Positions 45,722 through 55,176 are shown, counted from the stretch's first letter. The stretch: DNA of 64,000 nucleotides from Cellvibrio mixtus subsp. mixtus J3-8 (GCF_000766945.1 NZ_KN266211.1:65352-129351); one strand, 5' to 3'. A program made the numbers and translations. Notes: generated by a model from the letters alone, not told the origin.

Positions 45722-47056
45722 TTACGTTGAGCTATTAGAAAGCACTACGCAATTTCGCCCCATGTGTTTGGCCCGATAGAGTGCCTGGTCTGTACGGTGA
45801 AAAAGATCATCAAAATTTTCCTGTGCAACAGCAACGCCCAAGCCCATGCTTACGGTGACAGAAATGATGTCTTCATGATGTACCACGCTCATCGCTTCGA
45901 TTGCCGCGCGAATTTTTTCTGCGATTACCAATGCTTGCTGGGCGTTTGTGTTTTCACAAAATAAAATAAATTCCTCCCCGCCCCAGCGAATAAAACGGTC
46001 AGTCGTGCGTGTGTTCTTATGGATCACTTGCGCGGTTTCGCGCAACACTGCATCACCAGCGTCGTGGCCACGTCTGTCGTTAATTCGCTTGAAATTATCC
46101 AGGTCAATAATCATCAATGTAGTGTTAGGCAGCATTTTCCCGTTGGGGCTGCGCTGGCTCATTTCGGTGGCAAAGCCATTGCGGTTGAGTGCGCCGGTAA
46201 GCGCATCGGTATTGGATAATAATTTGTAGTGTTGCGACTCTTGTTGCAAATCGTTTGAATAGTGCGCGAGCGTGGATAATCGTTGCGAGTCATTGCGAAT
46301 ACGCCGCTCCTGTGCAATTAAATGCCGCGCGATAAATAACAGGTTCGACGTAAGCCAGATAATTGCCACGCCGAGATACCACACATCAGCAGGCAGTAAC
46401 TCGTCATACACATCAATATATTCCAACTGGATTCTATGTTCGCCAGCGACAATCGGGGGGACCAAGTCAATACCAATATCAATGGTATTGTTTGCTGCCG
46501 TTTTATTTTTTTCGGCAATGGCCGGCGTTGATGTATTGGAAAAAATATAATCGTTGGTAGCGCCCCAGCCATGGTTATCAATAACTACCGGCGTGCTGGT
46601 TTCTGTCGCGAGGAAACTCACTTCAAGGCCCCTCAATGTTTCGCGGAATTTATCGTTGGATAATGCTGGCCGGAAGCTGTGCATTTTAAAACGCAGGCGC
46701 TGGTTATTCCCCTGGTAATTGATTTTTAATTCCATGCGTTGGTATTGGGAGTAATCAAGGTTGGTTGAAGCTTGCTGGAAATTAATGCTCAAACCGCAAT
46801 AGGGTAATTCGATACCACCATCAGCCGCATTACAGATAAAATGGTAGCTATCCTGGTCCACCCATTGCGCGTGGATTTTGCCACCGTTTTGCGCATCAAA
46901 AAATAAATGGGATTGGCTTGTGGCAGCGGGCAAGATGCGCTCTTTTTTTTCTGGTAAAACAAAATATGCAAGCACGGCCAGCAACGCCAGCAGGGTGGAA
47001 ATTATGATCAGCCGATAAAGGGGAATCAGCGATGACTGTGTTGTTGTTATTTGCAT
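45722..47056 (-). CDS. Membrane diguanylate cyclase (GGDEF)
   Basis: A 444-residue inner-membrane protein. One membrane segment (LIIISTLLALLAVLAYFVL) is followed by a periplasmic sensory domain of about 200 residues, a second segment (YLGVAIIWLTSNLLFIARHLI) and a C-terminal GGDEF domain. The active site is GGEEF at residues 359-363, and an RTTD inhibitory site lies five residues before it, so the enzyme should make c-di-GMP and show product inhibition. The start is the ATG at 47056, seven bases after GGAG. It is divergent from the PhoD-like gene. Confidence 0.92.
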   Translation of the reverse strand: MQITTTQSSLIPLYRLIIISTLLALLAVLAYFVLPEKKERILPAATSQSHLFFDAQNGGKIHAQWVDQDSYHFICNAADGGIELPYCGLSINFQQASTNLDYSQYQRMELKINYQGNNQRLRFKMHSFRPALSNDKFRETLRGLEVSFLATETSTPVVIDNHGWGATNDYIFSNTSTPAIAEKNKTAANNTIDIGIDLVPPIVAGEHRIQLEYIDVYDELLPADVWYLGVAIIWLTSNLLFIARHLIAQERRIRNDSQRLSTLAHYSNDLQQESQHYKLLSNTDALTGALNRNGFATEMSQRSPNGKMLPNTTLMIIDLDNFKRINDRRGHDAGDAVLRETAQVIHKNTRTTDRFIRWGGEEFILFCENTNAQQALVIAEKIRAAIEAMSVVHHEDIISVTVSMGLGVAVAQENFDDLFHRTDQALYRAKHMGRNCVVLSNSST

Positions 47057-47122
47057 TAGTGGCTCCAGATTCGGATACCCACAAGTGTAGACCATCCCTT
47101 CAGTTTTAAACGCATACCCCAC

Positions 47123-47138
47123 CCGTTTTCGAAAACGG
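47123..47138. promoter_or_regulatory. Perfect 16-bp palindrome between divergent genes
   Basis: CCGTTTTCGAAAACGG is perfectly self-complementary. It overlaps GAAAACGGTTTC (47131-47142), which resembles another LacI-type half-site arrangement. It sits between the cyclase (start 47056) and the PhoD-like gene (start 47236), so it probably regulates one or both. It differs from the mannan operators. Confidence 0.6.
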
Positions 47139-47235
47139 TTTCGCCATGGCGTGGTAACAGTAAATAACAGTAACTACCGCGCGATTTCGTTTATAGTGCG
47201 GGTTTGGTCTACACCTCTTTCAAGGGAGAAACCCG

Positions 47236-48696
47236 GTGCAGCTTTTTGCTTACAACCCCATTGGCCAGCCTGATGAATTATTGGTTTGGGTAGGAATTGT
47301 GGAGGCATATCCGCCACCGCCTGTGACATTTGAGATTTTTGGTAATCCGGTCAGCGCGGAACTTTTGCTTCCCGGCTTTGAACCGTTGGGTGATGAAGTC
47401 TGCGATGCGCGCGGTAAACCGTTGAATCACCGTGCACTGTTCAGGCTGCAATGGCCGGAGACTAACGAGCGTTTTCACATTACGGTGTGTGTTGCGAACT
47501 TGAAAACCACGTTGAGCAGTCGCCGTCCGCCCGTGCGTTTACCGGCAAAAGCAACGGAAAGTTTTAATCTGTTGTTATCATCATGTTATTACCAGCCCAA
47601 TGATAAAAGTCGCGCACTTGCCGGGTTTATCCGTGCCATTAAACCCCTTCCCGATTTCACATATCTTGCCGGCGATCAGGTTTATCTCGATTTACCGTCG
47701 CAACAAAATTTACCGGACAATAAAAAACGCCTGGCACAGGCATTGGGAAAAAAATATTACGCCAACTGGTTTTCCACCTCACTGGGCCAGCCCGGCCTGG
47801 CCCATGTGCTCAGCCATGGCCCGGTTTTATGCGTGCCGGATGATCATGAGTTTTGGAATAATTTTCCGCTCCCCCAAGTGCAGTTGGGTAATACCCACGG
47901 TGATCAGGATCGCGCAAATTGGCAAGAGCTTGCGCAACGATTGTTCGAGCGCTACCAAATGTCGCCGGCGCAAGCGAATGGTTTTTTCCGGCAGGATATT
48001 GAACCGCTGAGCATGTTATTCCTCGATGGTCGCACCCGGCGCGATGCAGTGGGCGAACAGATGTTTAGCGATGCAACCCATGCAGCTATTGAACAATGGA
48101 TGCAAGATTTGATTGCACGCAAAAAAAATAATCAGGCAGCTGTCGGGTTATTGAGTTCCGGCCAGGCGCTCCTGATAGAAGAACCGGGGCGCTGGGCGCG
48201 TAAGCTGGCCGATATGGAAATGCCTAACTATAAAGATTTTTCACTACTGACCCGCGCCTTAACAACACTCTTTGAATATGAAATCCCGGTGATCTATATC
48301 ACTGGCGATGTACATTGGGGGCGTATTGTTGAAGGCGCCAACCAAAAAGGGAAAAAATTACTTTATGAAGTTATCGCCTCGCCTTCACGCCTTATCGATA
48401 CTGTATTTAGCGATCAGAAAAATGAATTAGAAAATGCATGGCGCACTATTTTCGGCGATGCAAAACCATTTCCCAGACATCCCGACACACCCTGTGATTT
48501 AGCGGGAATCAAGATGGGTAATCTTAATCTGGTTACCATGCATCAGCAGCAGGGCGACCATGTGGCATTGCTGCGCTTTCACGCTATTGCCGGTGGGCTT
48601 GAGTTCAGTGTGGATTATATTTGTACCGACCCTGATGAAAAAAAGCGGCGCACCCATTCATCGACTCAAGGCCCTTTTAAATTGCTGGGTTTTTAA
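47236..48696 (+). CDS. PhoD-like metallophosphatase
   Basis: A 486-residue protein with the PhoD-type metallophosphatase core: LLLSSCYYQPND, FTYLAGDQVYLD, VPDDHEFWNNFPLP and YITGDVHWGRIVE, which together supply the Asp/His metal ligands. An N-terminal beta-sandwich (about residues 1-110) precedes it. No signal peptide is visible, unlike secreted PhoD, so it may act in the cytoplasm. A GTG start follows AAGGGAGAA. It lies 43 bp before an unknown gene that is probably co-transcribed. Confidence 0.85.
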   Translation: MQLFAYNPIGQPDELLVWVGIVEAYPPPPVTFEIFGNPVSAELLLPGFEPLGDEVCDARGKPLNHRALFRLQWPETNERFHITVCVANLKTTLSSRRPPVRLPAKATESFNLLLSSCYYQPNDKSRALAGFIRAIKPLPDFTYLAGDQVYLDLPSQQNLPDNKKRLAQALGKKYYANWFSTSLGQPGLAHVLSHGPVLCVPDDHEFWNNFPLPQVQLGNTHGDQDRANWQELAQRLFERYQMSPAQANGFFRQDIEPLSMLFLDGRTRRDAVGEQMFSDATHAAIEQWMQDLIARKKNNQAAVGLLSSGQALLIEEPGRWARKLADMEMPNYKDFSLLTRALTTLFEYEIPVIYITGDVHWGRIVEGANQKGKKLLYEVIASPSRLIDTVFSDQKNELENAWRTIFGDAKPFPRHPDTPCDLAGIKMGNLNLVTMHQQQGDHVALLRFHAIAGGLEFSVDYICTDPDEKKRRTHSSTQGPFKLLGF

Positions 48697-48739
48697 CTGG
48701 CGCCTTCACTAATTTCAGCTATCTCCCGAGGAAAGGATA

Positions 48740-49501
48740 ATGATCAAACAAACACTCTCTACATTATCAACGTCGCGCGTAAAAAGTGACATAGAAAAAC
48801 TGGAGCGCGATAAAGAAACCAATGCGCAATGGTTAAAGCGTGCCTATGAAAGTTTTGCACTGGATGATGCTACTCATTGGAGTTTTGTTGTGCTGGCAGG
48901 CGATAAGGATATAGCGTCATTTCGTATTCGCGTGGCGCAATCCCCTTTGCGCGGCGATATGCTGCCATCGTTTTGGTCCGATTGCGCGTTACTCAAAGTC
49001 GGGAAAGGAAATTTTTCAACTGCAAAATTTTATAACCTGCCCTTGTTCCAGCCGGCGTTTGAATCTTATGCGCCGGCGCGCAATGGTTTGGTTGAAGTGC
49101 CGGTCAATAAATTACCTGATTATCCAAACCTCGCGTTGCTGGCGATTCCTGTAGCGCAACATAAAATCCTCAGTTCACTCAGTGAATATAAAATATCGCG
49201 TGTCAGTTACGACGCGGTGGAAAATATCTTGCCGTGGCTTGCATTTGTCTGGGGCGCAGGTAATGCGGCCAACCCGCTGGTTCAGCAGATTGGTTTTCCA
49301 TCAGCGATGATGTTGAATCAAATTTTCAGTGCGAATAATTTTGATCTTGCTCCCGGTGTAAACGTCAATTTATCTACCCCGGAAACATTTTGGAGTGGCG
49401 TGAAATATTGGCAAGACTATTACAGTAAAACCCAGCAAAATGGTTTGCTGCCAAAAGCGCGTTACGTGATTGACCATATGTACGATATTGATGAGCATTA
49501 A
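48740..49501 (+). CDS. Conserved-looking protein of unknown function
   Basis: A 253-residue soluble protein with no signal peptide or membrane segment. It has a mixed alpha/beta profile with features such as WSFVVLAGDKDIASFRIRVA and AFVWGAGNAANPLVQQIG. GAGGAAAGG precedes the ATG. It follows the PhoD-like gene closely and shares its terminator, so a linked function is likely. I do not recognise a family and no catalytic motif stands out. Confidence 0.7.
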   Translation: MIKQTLSTLSTSRVKSDIEKLERDKETNAQWLKRAYESFALDDATHWSFVVLAGDKDIASFRIRVAQSPLRGDMLPSFWSDCALLKVGKGNFSTAKFYNLPLFQPAFESYAPARNGLVEVPVNKLPDYPNLALLAIPVAQHKILSSLSEYKISRVSYDAVENILPWLAFVWGAGNAANPLVQQIGFPSAMMLNQIFSANNFDLAPGVNVNLSTPETFWSGVKYWQDYYSKTQQNGLLPKARYVIDHMYDIDEH

Positions 49502-49524
49502 TTGACGATATCGAATGGTGCAAC

Positions 49525-49554
49525 AAAAAAGCCAGCAACAGTGCTGGCTTTTTT
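49525..49554. terminator. Bidirectional terminator between convergent genes
   Basis: AAAAAAGCCAGCA (49525-49537) and TGCTGGCTTTTTT (49542-49554) form a perfect 13-bp stem with a four-base loop. T runs on both strands make it suitable for both the unknown gene and the converging receiver gene. Confidence 0.92.
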
Positions 49555-49592
49555 ATTAATAGGAAAAATATTTTTTATTAGCCTGTGTGGAA

Positions 49593-51014
49593 CTATTCTT
49601 CATCCGGCGTTAATACCAATTCAATCCGGTTATTGTTTTGTGCAATAGTATTCCAGTCGCGCGCACTCACCGTGGGAATGCGCTCCGGATAGGAATCCGG
49701 CCCTTCAGCAGCATTGACAATAATGCGCAAGGTGGAATTTACCGGGCGGGTTAAATTGCTGAGCACTGCATTGGTTTCGCGCGTGTACTCATCCATAACG
49801 CGCTCCAGCATATAAATTTCGCTGGAGAGCATGCAGTCACCGAGTGTGCCCTCGGGTTTAGCGAGTTGGGCCATACCCATATTATCTATCGATACACAAA
49901 AGTTACCCACAAAAATAGTGATGGTCGCTGTACCTTTAAAACCATTGCTGGCAATCCGGTGTAATAACTCGTGCAAACGCAATACCGGTTTTGGATCAAT
50001 AGTATTTTGTTTGAACGCAAGCGTGCCGCTTTGGTTAAATGTCCAGGCGAGATCGGTAATAAAATCATTACTCCTGGTGATTGTGAGCGGTGGCTGTGTG
50101 CCAATACCTGCGTTTTGCATTGCCGGGGAAATTAATTCCGGTTCGCGATTTACCCTGGTAGAAACATCCTGTAACTGCTTGCCCAATTGTTCCTGCACTT
50201 GCGTACTCTGGTTTAACTGCTGGCTTATTTGTACTAAAAAATAAGCAATTACTAATAATGCAGCGATAGAAACCAATGTGGTGGTGATTGACCATCCCGT
50301 ATTGTCTTTTTTGGCAGATTGTTCCGTTTCCGGTGCTGGCAATGCCGTTGGTGCAACTGCTGCTTGTTGTTGATGCAAAATATCATTGAGTTCTTCGCGC
50401 AAATTTTTGCGCAAACCCTGCAGCTCCCGCACGACACGCGAGGTAATAAAACGACGGTTATCTTCCAGTGTGTGTTCCATATGGCTCAAGCGCAATTCCA
50501 GGTTGCGGGCTTGTTCCAACGTGGCGGGATTAGGTGCACGGCGCTCTATGCGATGAGTATTAATGTCTGTCACTTTATTTGCGGCGGCAATTAATTCTGC
50601 ACTTTCAATTTGATCGGTGCGCGCATCCGTCTGTTCACCTTGATAAATATGGATCGCTTCCATCACCTTGGATAAATCAGTGGCATTAATAGTGTCTTTG
50701 CTTACGACATCCAGCGCACCCAGTGCACGCGCCTGGCTGGTGTACACATCGCCACTTTGGGCGGTGTACATGATGACCGGCACCATCGCGGTTTCAGGGT
50801 GGGATTTAATAATTTGCAATGCGCGAAAGCCGTCCATGCCCGACATGGTGTGATCCATAAAAATCACATCGGGGACATTGTGGGCCAGGTAGCGCAAAGC
50901 GGCCTCACCGGAGTCGGCGACGTCTATATCCAGCGGATAGCGGCGCAACATTTTTTTGAGGCGGTATTGGGCAGTTGTCGAATCGTCAACAATCAGGGCG
51001 CGTTTATTAGCCAT
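49593..51014 (-). CDS. Membrane-anchored receiver-domain protein
   Basis: A 473-residue protein with an N-terminal response-regulator receiver domain (residues 1-122): acidic pair D10/D11, phosphoacceptor D54 (VIFMDHTMSG), T84 and K106 are all present. A coiled-coil region (about 165-215) leads to one membrane segment (TTLVSIAALLVIAYFLVQIS, about 245-264). The remaining 200 residues should be periplasmic; the last part (NSTLRIIVNAAEGPDSYPER, NRIELVLTPDEE) resembles the end of OmpA-like domains. A receiver joined to a periplasmic output is unusual. It lies downstream of the PP2C-kinase gene on the same strand, with a 150-bp gap. Confidence 0.82.
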   Translation of the reverse strand: MANKRALIVDDSTTAQYRLKKMLRRYPLDIDVADSGEAALRYLAHNVPDVIFMDHTMSGMDGFRALQIIKSHPETAMVPVIMYTAQSGDVYTSQARALGALDVVSKDTINATDLSKVMEAIHIYQGEQTDARTDQIESAELIAAANKVTDINTHRIERRAPNPATLEQARNLELRLSHMEHTLEDNRRFITSRVVRELQGLRKNLREELNDILHQQQAAVAPTALPAPETEQSAKKDNTGWSITTTLVSIAALLVIAYFLVQISQQLNQSTQVQEQLGKQLQDVSTRVNREPELISPAMQNAGIGTQPPLTITRSNDFITDLAWTFNQSGTLAFKQNTIDPKPVLRLHELLHRIASNGFKGTATITIFVGNFCVSIDNMGMAQLAKPEGTLGDCMLSSEIYMLERVMDEYTRETNAVLSNLTRPVNSTLRIIVNAAEGPDSYPERIPTVSARDWNTIAQNNNRIELVLTPDEE

Positions 51015-51166
51015 GGTCGGGTCCCGCAGTCGGTATTATTGGTGGCGATTATTATGGTGATGATGTTATTGGTCTGATGATCGTTATTTGTGCAAAAGGA
51101 TACCAAAGAATTGGGTGCCAGTGGGCAACCCAAATCACAACCCGGCCAGGGTTTTCGCCGATTTTC

Positions 51167-52885
51167 CTAACCGCGTGAGAAAAATGCGATAGCTGCCGCA
51201 ATCCATCCGGTGATAGCGAGGAATTTCCAGACTTTATCAGGGTGGCTATCCATTAAAGGCTGTGCGCGTGGGCTGAGCCAATCAGGGTTGGGGCGTTTTA
51301 AATCCTGTTGCCATTCACTCAGGGCTTCATAACGATGGGCTGGGTTGATACTCAGGGCCTTTTCCAGCGCTTTATCCAACCAGTAAGGCACCAGCGGATT
51401 GTGTTTCATGGCGGAGATGTAGGTGAGCTTCTGGAAGCTTTTTAAATCCATGGCTTTGCTATAGGCGTTGCCGTAAGGCAATTTGCCAGTGAGCATTTCA
51501 TAGCACAGTACTGCAAGCGAAAATTGGTCCGATGCGTCGCTGGCACTGCCGCCGTAACGATATTCGGGGGCGGAATAATCGAGCGTACCCAGAATATTGT
51601 CGCGCGTGAATGGCACCCCCGCTTCTTGCACACCGGCGACCCAACAAGAACCAAAATCGACAATCACCGGTCCTTTGCCGCTGATCACGATATTGTCCGG
51701 CTTGATATCCTGGTGCAGGGTTTCCTTGCGATGGAATGCGCGTATGCCGCGAATTAAACCTTCGGTGAGTTCAACAGCATCCAGGATCGATAAAATACCG
51801 CGCTCTTTTAATAATTGTGTGAGTGTCGGGCCGGGAATGTATTCGGTAAGGTAATACAAGCAGGAACGCGCTTCCGGCGCGGGAATAACGCGCACCACCG
51901 CCGGGCTGTGAATACGCGCGCCGATCCAGGCTTCCATCACAAACCGTTCAATAAACGCTTTGTCATCCTGATAAAGTTCTGATGGTGTTTTCATCACCAA
52001 CAAATTATTTTTTTCATCGTCGACGAGGTATACCTGGCTGCGTGTCGATTCGTGCATAATTTTTTTAATACGCAAACCATCCAGGCTTTGACCCGGTGAC
52101 AATACCGGCGGAAATGGCAAGCGCGATAATACTTGCACTGCGTCATCCTGCCCCGTCATACCCAGGTTTTCTACACGCAAGGCCTGAATGCTTAAATTGT
52201 CTTCGCTGCTATGTTGCAGTGCGAGCGAAAGCGATTCGTTGACCAGTTCATCCAGGTTGTTGCGATGATTGGCGATGAAGGTTCTGAATTCCTGAGCGGG
52301 AATGGCTTCGTGGATACCATCGCTGGTTAAAATAAAAATATCACCGCGCTGCAATTCCAGGCTGTGCATATCCACTTCCAGGTAAGGATCTGCCCCCATG
52401 GCGCGGCTCAAATGGGTGGTGTGTTTATCGATGCGTTGGGCGTGGTCGCGGGTAAGTAATTCGAGATTGTTGTCGCGCAGGCGATACACGCGAGTATCGC
52501 CCACATGAAAAATAAATCCGCTATCACCTTTTAAAATTAACGCCGAAAAAGTGGTGAGATAACCCTCACCATAAATGGAATTCTGGCTGCGCCCCCACAA
52601 ACTGGAATTCAAACTCTGGATCACGCGCATGGCTGATTGTTGGGTGCGCCAGGTATCCGGTGTTGCGTAGTAATCGCTAAGGAATCCGGCGATGGCAGTT
52701 TGGCTGGCCTCGCGTGCGGCTTTGCTGCTGCTGACACCATCGGCGATAGCAACGGCGATACCTTTGGTGGTTAGTAGATTTCCTTCGGGAATGCGTGCAC
52801 CCACAGTGTCCTGATTTTCCGGCTTGCGGCCCGCGTCGCTTTTTTGCGCGAAGGAAATTTGCAGGACTGATTGCAGGTGATCCAT
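51167..52885 (-). CDS. PP2C phosphatase-Ser/Thr kinase fusion
   Basis: A 572-residue protein. The N-terminal PP2C domain (about 1-245) has NQD, VAIADGVSSS, FHVGDTRVY, LTSDGIHE and SSEDNLS metal and catalytic motifs. The kinase domain (about 270-540) has the ATP lysine in LLVMKTPSE, the catalytic loop HQDIKPDNIVI, the Mg loop VDFGS and GTLDYSAPEY. A C-terminal membrane segment (FLAITGWIAAAIAFF) anchors it. The start is the ATG at 52885 (MDHLQS). In many proteobacteria this fusion sits beside narK and nitrate assimilation genes, as here. Confidence 0.92.
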   Translation of the reverse strand: MDHLQSVLQISFAQKSDAGRKPENQDTVGARIPEGNLLTTKGIAVAIADGVSSSKAAREASQTAIAGFLSDYYATPDTWRTQQSAMRVIQSLNSSLWGRSQNSIYGEGYLTTFSALILKGDSGFIFHVGDTRVYRLRDNNLELLTRDHAQRIDKHTTHLSRAMGADPYLEVDMHSLELQRGDIFILTSDGIHEAIPAQEFRTFIANHRNNLDELVNESLSLALQHSSEDNLSIQALRVENLGMTGQDDAVQVLSRLPFPPVLSPGQSLDGLRIKKIMHESTRSQVYLVDDEKNNLLVMKTPSELYQDDKAFIERFVMEAWIGARIHSPAVVRVIPAPEARSCLYYLTEYIPGPTLTQLLKERGILSILDAVELTEGLIRGIRAFHRKETLHQDIKPDNIVISGKGPVIVDFGSCWVAGVQEAGVPFTRDNILGTLDYSAPEYRYGGSASDASDQFSLAVLCYEMLTGKLPYGNAYSKAMDLKSFQKLTYISAMKHNPLVPYWLDKALEKALSINPAHRYEALSEWQQDLKRPNPDWLSPRAQPLMDSHPDKVWKFLAITGWIAAAIAFFSRG

Positions 52886-52916
52886 ATTAATTGTCTTTGA
52901 TTGCGGGCATGTGCAA

Positions 52917-53021
52917 AGCAAAGAATAGTATTTGATTTAAAACACGCCGTGAATACATCCATGTAGGCTCGAATCGGCATCCAGGCCTCATACGGTTTTA
53001 AATCAAATACTATTCTTTGCT
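52917..53021. repeat. 27-bp perfect inverted repeat flanking a 51-bp core
   Basis: Arms at 52917-52943 and 52995-53021 are exactly complementary over 27 bp. The 51-bp core between them (52944-52994) is more GC-rich and contains short GGC/GCC complementary pieces. The element sits between the narK terminator and the PP2C-kinase start. I have an impression of similar core sequences between genes in other marine and soil gammaproteobacteria, unverified. It looks like a non-autonomous mobile or intergenic repeat that may also form a large cruciform. Confidence 0.85.
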
Positions 53022-53037
53022 ATCGAGATTGTAAAAA

Positions 53038-53064
53038 ATTGCCGACAGTAACGCTGTCGGCAAT
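53038..53064 (-). terminator. Terminator of narK
   Basis: ATTGCCGACAG (53038-53048) and CTGTCGGCAAT (53054-53064) form a perfect 11-bp stem with a five-base loop. On the minus strand it is followed by TTTTT (53033-53037). Confidence 0.9.
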
Positions 53065-53088
53065 GCGATCTTAATATTAAGATCGCAT
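53063..53088. repeat. 26-bp perfect palindrome abutting the narK stop
   Basis: The segment is fully self-complementary around TTAATATTAA, with 13-bp arms. It begins at the narK stop codon and overlaps the terminator hairpin by two bases. Without an unpaired loop it is more likely a DNA protein site or stem extension than a terminator. Confidence 0.85.
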
Positions 53089-54563
53089 TAACTTACTTCA
53101 ATACGATGCAATGAACCATCTTCATTTACTTCCACTACGTGGCCTTTGGGTTCTTTCAAAAATTGCACGAATATCAAACCAATTGCCGCTGCGCCGGCAA
53201 GCATAAAGAAGAAACTTTGGATATCAATAAACGTATTCATAGTCAGGAAAAACAGCGCGCCGGTATTTCCATAAGCACCCGCGAGGCCTGCGATTTGGCC
53301 GGTCATGCGGCGTTTGATTAACGGTACAACTGCAAACACAGCGCCACAGCCGGCCTGGACAAACAGGGAGCAAATAAATACCGCAGCAAACGCGAGATAC
53401 AATGGCCAGCTCGCGTTGATTTGTGACAGTAATAAATAACCCGCAGCGACACCGGCCAGAATCATTGTCATGCTCAAGCGGCGACCAAACTTATCGCTCA
53501 CCCAGCCGCCGCCTGGACGCGCGACTAAATTCATAAACGCGAAAGAACCGCCGAGCATTGCCGCCTGGGTTACGCTTAAGCCAGTAAAAGTTGTCATAAA
53601 AAATGCGGGTAATACGGATACGACGGCAATTTCAGAACCGAAAGTAGCGAGGTAAGCCCAGCTTAAAATCGCTACTTGTTTGAATTCATATTTATCGTGT
53701 TCAGCGGCGCCGTTTTTTAGCATTTCTTTATTCACACGATAAATTTGTGAAAATTGGAAAATAAATAATCCGAGTAAAACAACATACAACCCATAGGTTG
53801 TTGCATCGCTTAATAAACCGAGGTTAGTGGGCGACATTTTCCATGCAAGTACCGCGAGGATTAAATACATGGGCACATTCATGATGACGTAAAACACAAA
53901 ATCTTTTTTGCTGCTCACTTCCAAACCACCGGATTTTTTGGGTTTGAAATAGGTTGAACCTTTCGGGGTATTGCGCACCGTGAGATAAAAAGCCACACCA
54001 TAAATCATCGCGATAATTGCCGCTGTTCCCATTGCATAACGCCAGCCGTCAACACCACCGAATACATGGATTGCTAAAAATGGCAGTGTGAAACCGGCAG
54101 CCGCCGCACCAAAATTTCCCCAGCCACCGTAAATGCCTTCTGCCAGGCCAACCTGGCGTGCAGGAAACCATTCGCTGACCAAACGAATACCAATCACAAA
54201 ACCGGCGCCGACAAAACCTAATAAGAAACGAAAAAGTGCAAGTTGCTCGTAAGTTTGCGCTGAGGCAAATGCAATTAATAACAAACCGGAAAACATCAGT
54301 AGCACCGAATAAATAGCGCGCGGCCCAAATTTATCGACGAGGCTTCCCACCACAATGCGCGCCGGAATAGTCAGCGCAACGTTTAAGGTCAAGAGCGCAG
54401 CCCATTGTTGGGGCGACATGGCAAATGAGGCAGTGATCAGGGGTTTGAGTGGTGGCAAGCTAAACCACATTACGAAGGTAAGAAAAAATGCGAACCAGGT
54501 GAAGTGCAAGGTTGCGACGGATTTATTGGAAAAATCCAGTAGTTTTAAATGGTGTGAGCTCAT
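53088..54563 (-). CDS. narK: NarK-family nitrate/nitrite MFS transporter
   Basis: A 491-residue MFS protein with about 12 membrane segments. NarK-family features are the N-terminal [49 protein letters not shown], and the second nitrate signature [15 protein letters not shown]. It imports nitrate or exchanges nitrate for nitrite. The ATG at 54563 follows no clear ribosome site. It is next to the PP2C-kinase fusion, a frequent partner; the nitrate reductase genes are not in the window. Confidence 0.92.
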   Translation of the reverse strand: MSSHHLKLLDFSNKSVATLHFTWFAFFLTFVMWFSLPPLKPLITASFAMSPQQWAALLTLNVALTIPARIVVGSLVDKFGPRAIYSVLLMFSGLLLIAFASAQTYEQLALFRFLLGFVGAGFVIGIRLVSEWFPARQVGLAEGIYGGWGNFGAAAAGFTLPFLAIHVFGGVDGWRYAMGTAAIIAMIYGVAFYLTVRNTPKGSTYFKPKKSGGLEVSSKKDFVFYVIMNVPMYLILAVLAWKMSPTNLGLLSDATTYGLYVVLLGLFIFQFSQIYRVNKEMLKNGAAEHDKYEFKQVAILSWAYLATFGSEIAVVSVLPAFFMTTFTGLSVTQAAMLGGSFAFMNLVARPGGGWVSDKFGRRLSMTMILAGVAAGYLLLSQINASWPLYLAFAAVFICSLFVQAGCGAVFAVVPLIKRRMTGQIAGLAGAYGNTGALFFLTMNTFIDIQSFFFMLAGAAAIGLIFVQFLKEPKGHVVEVNEDGSLHRIEVS

Positions 54564-55176
54564 GGCATGGGTTCCGGCAAATTATTCAGCATCGACGGGG
54601 ATGCATCGCAATGACAGGGCTTGTTTTGCGGCCAGGAAGTTACAAGTGCTTCCGTTGACGGATTTTGCAATGCTTATGCCAAGAGGGTTTTAGCTGCAAT
54701 TGGTGCGCTAAAACCGGTGTTTTGCATGCGATGGTGTATTGTGGTGCGTTATTTATTTTTTTGTCTGCCCCAAATAAATACCAAAAGTTTTGTTTTTGAT
54801 TCTTAATGGTGCGATTGTATTGTGGCCGGCGTAAGTAAAAGGCCACATGTTCCCGGTGATTTATTTGCGCCTTTTTTGATTCTTGACTATAAGGTTCCTG
54901 GCTATTTTCCGGCTGATGGTTTTGCGACTATGACCATCGGAAAAGTGTGGCGCTCCACAGTTGGTGTATCATGGCGCGCTACAGGTACCGCCACCGGCAT
55001 AGCTTGCCAGCGATTGCCTGATAAAATCCTGCCTACATTTTATAGGCGTCGTACTATTTATAACCTTGCATTTATAAAACGTTGCACAGCGACAGGGACA
55101 AATAACTACCACAACAATACCACTGTGATTCTGGAGTGCTTGCGAATTATTCCATTATTAAGCACATGAGGCAGAT
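54564..55176. other. Long divergent control region of narK and the SMP-30-like gene
   Basis: A 613-bp gap. On the narK side a 9-bp stem (54686-54694 with 54707-54715) with a 12-base loop could form in a long 5' leader. Leader-based control of nitrate assimilation genes is known, but no second hairpin of the NasT/ANTAR type was identified. The frames in this gap (for example 54822-55169) have no coding character. Confidence 0.45.

Noticed and set aside
54822-55169. 115-codon plus-strand frame between narK and the SMP-30-like gene
   Set aside because: No ribosome site, irregular composition and no domain-like pattern. It lies where two promoters are expected.
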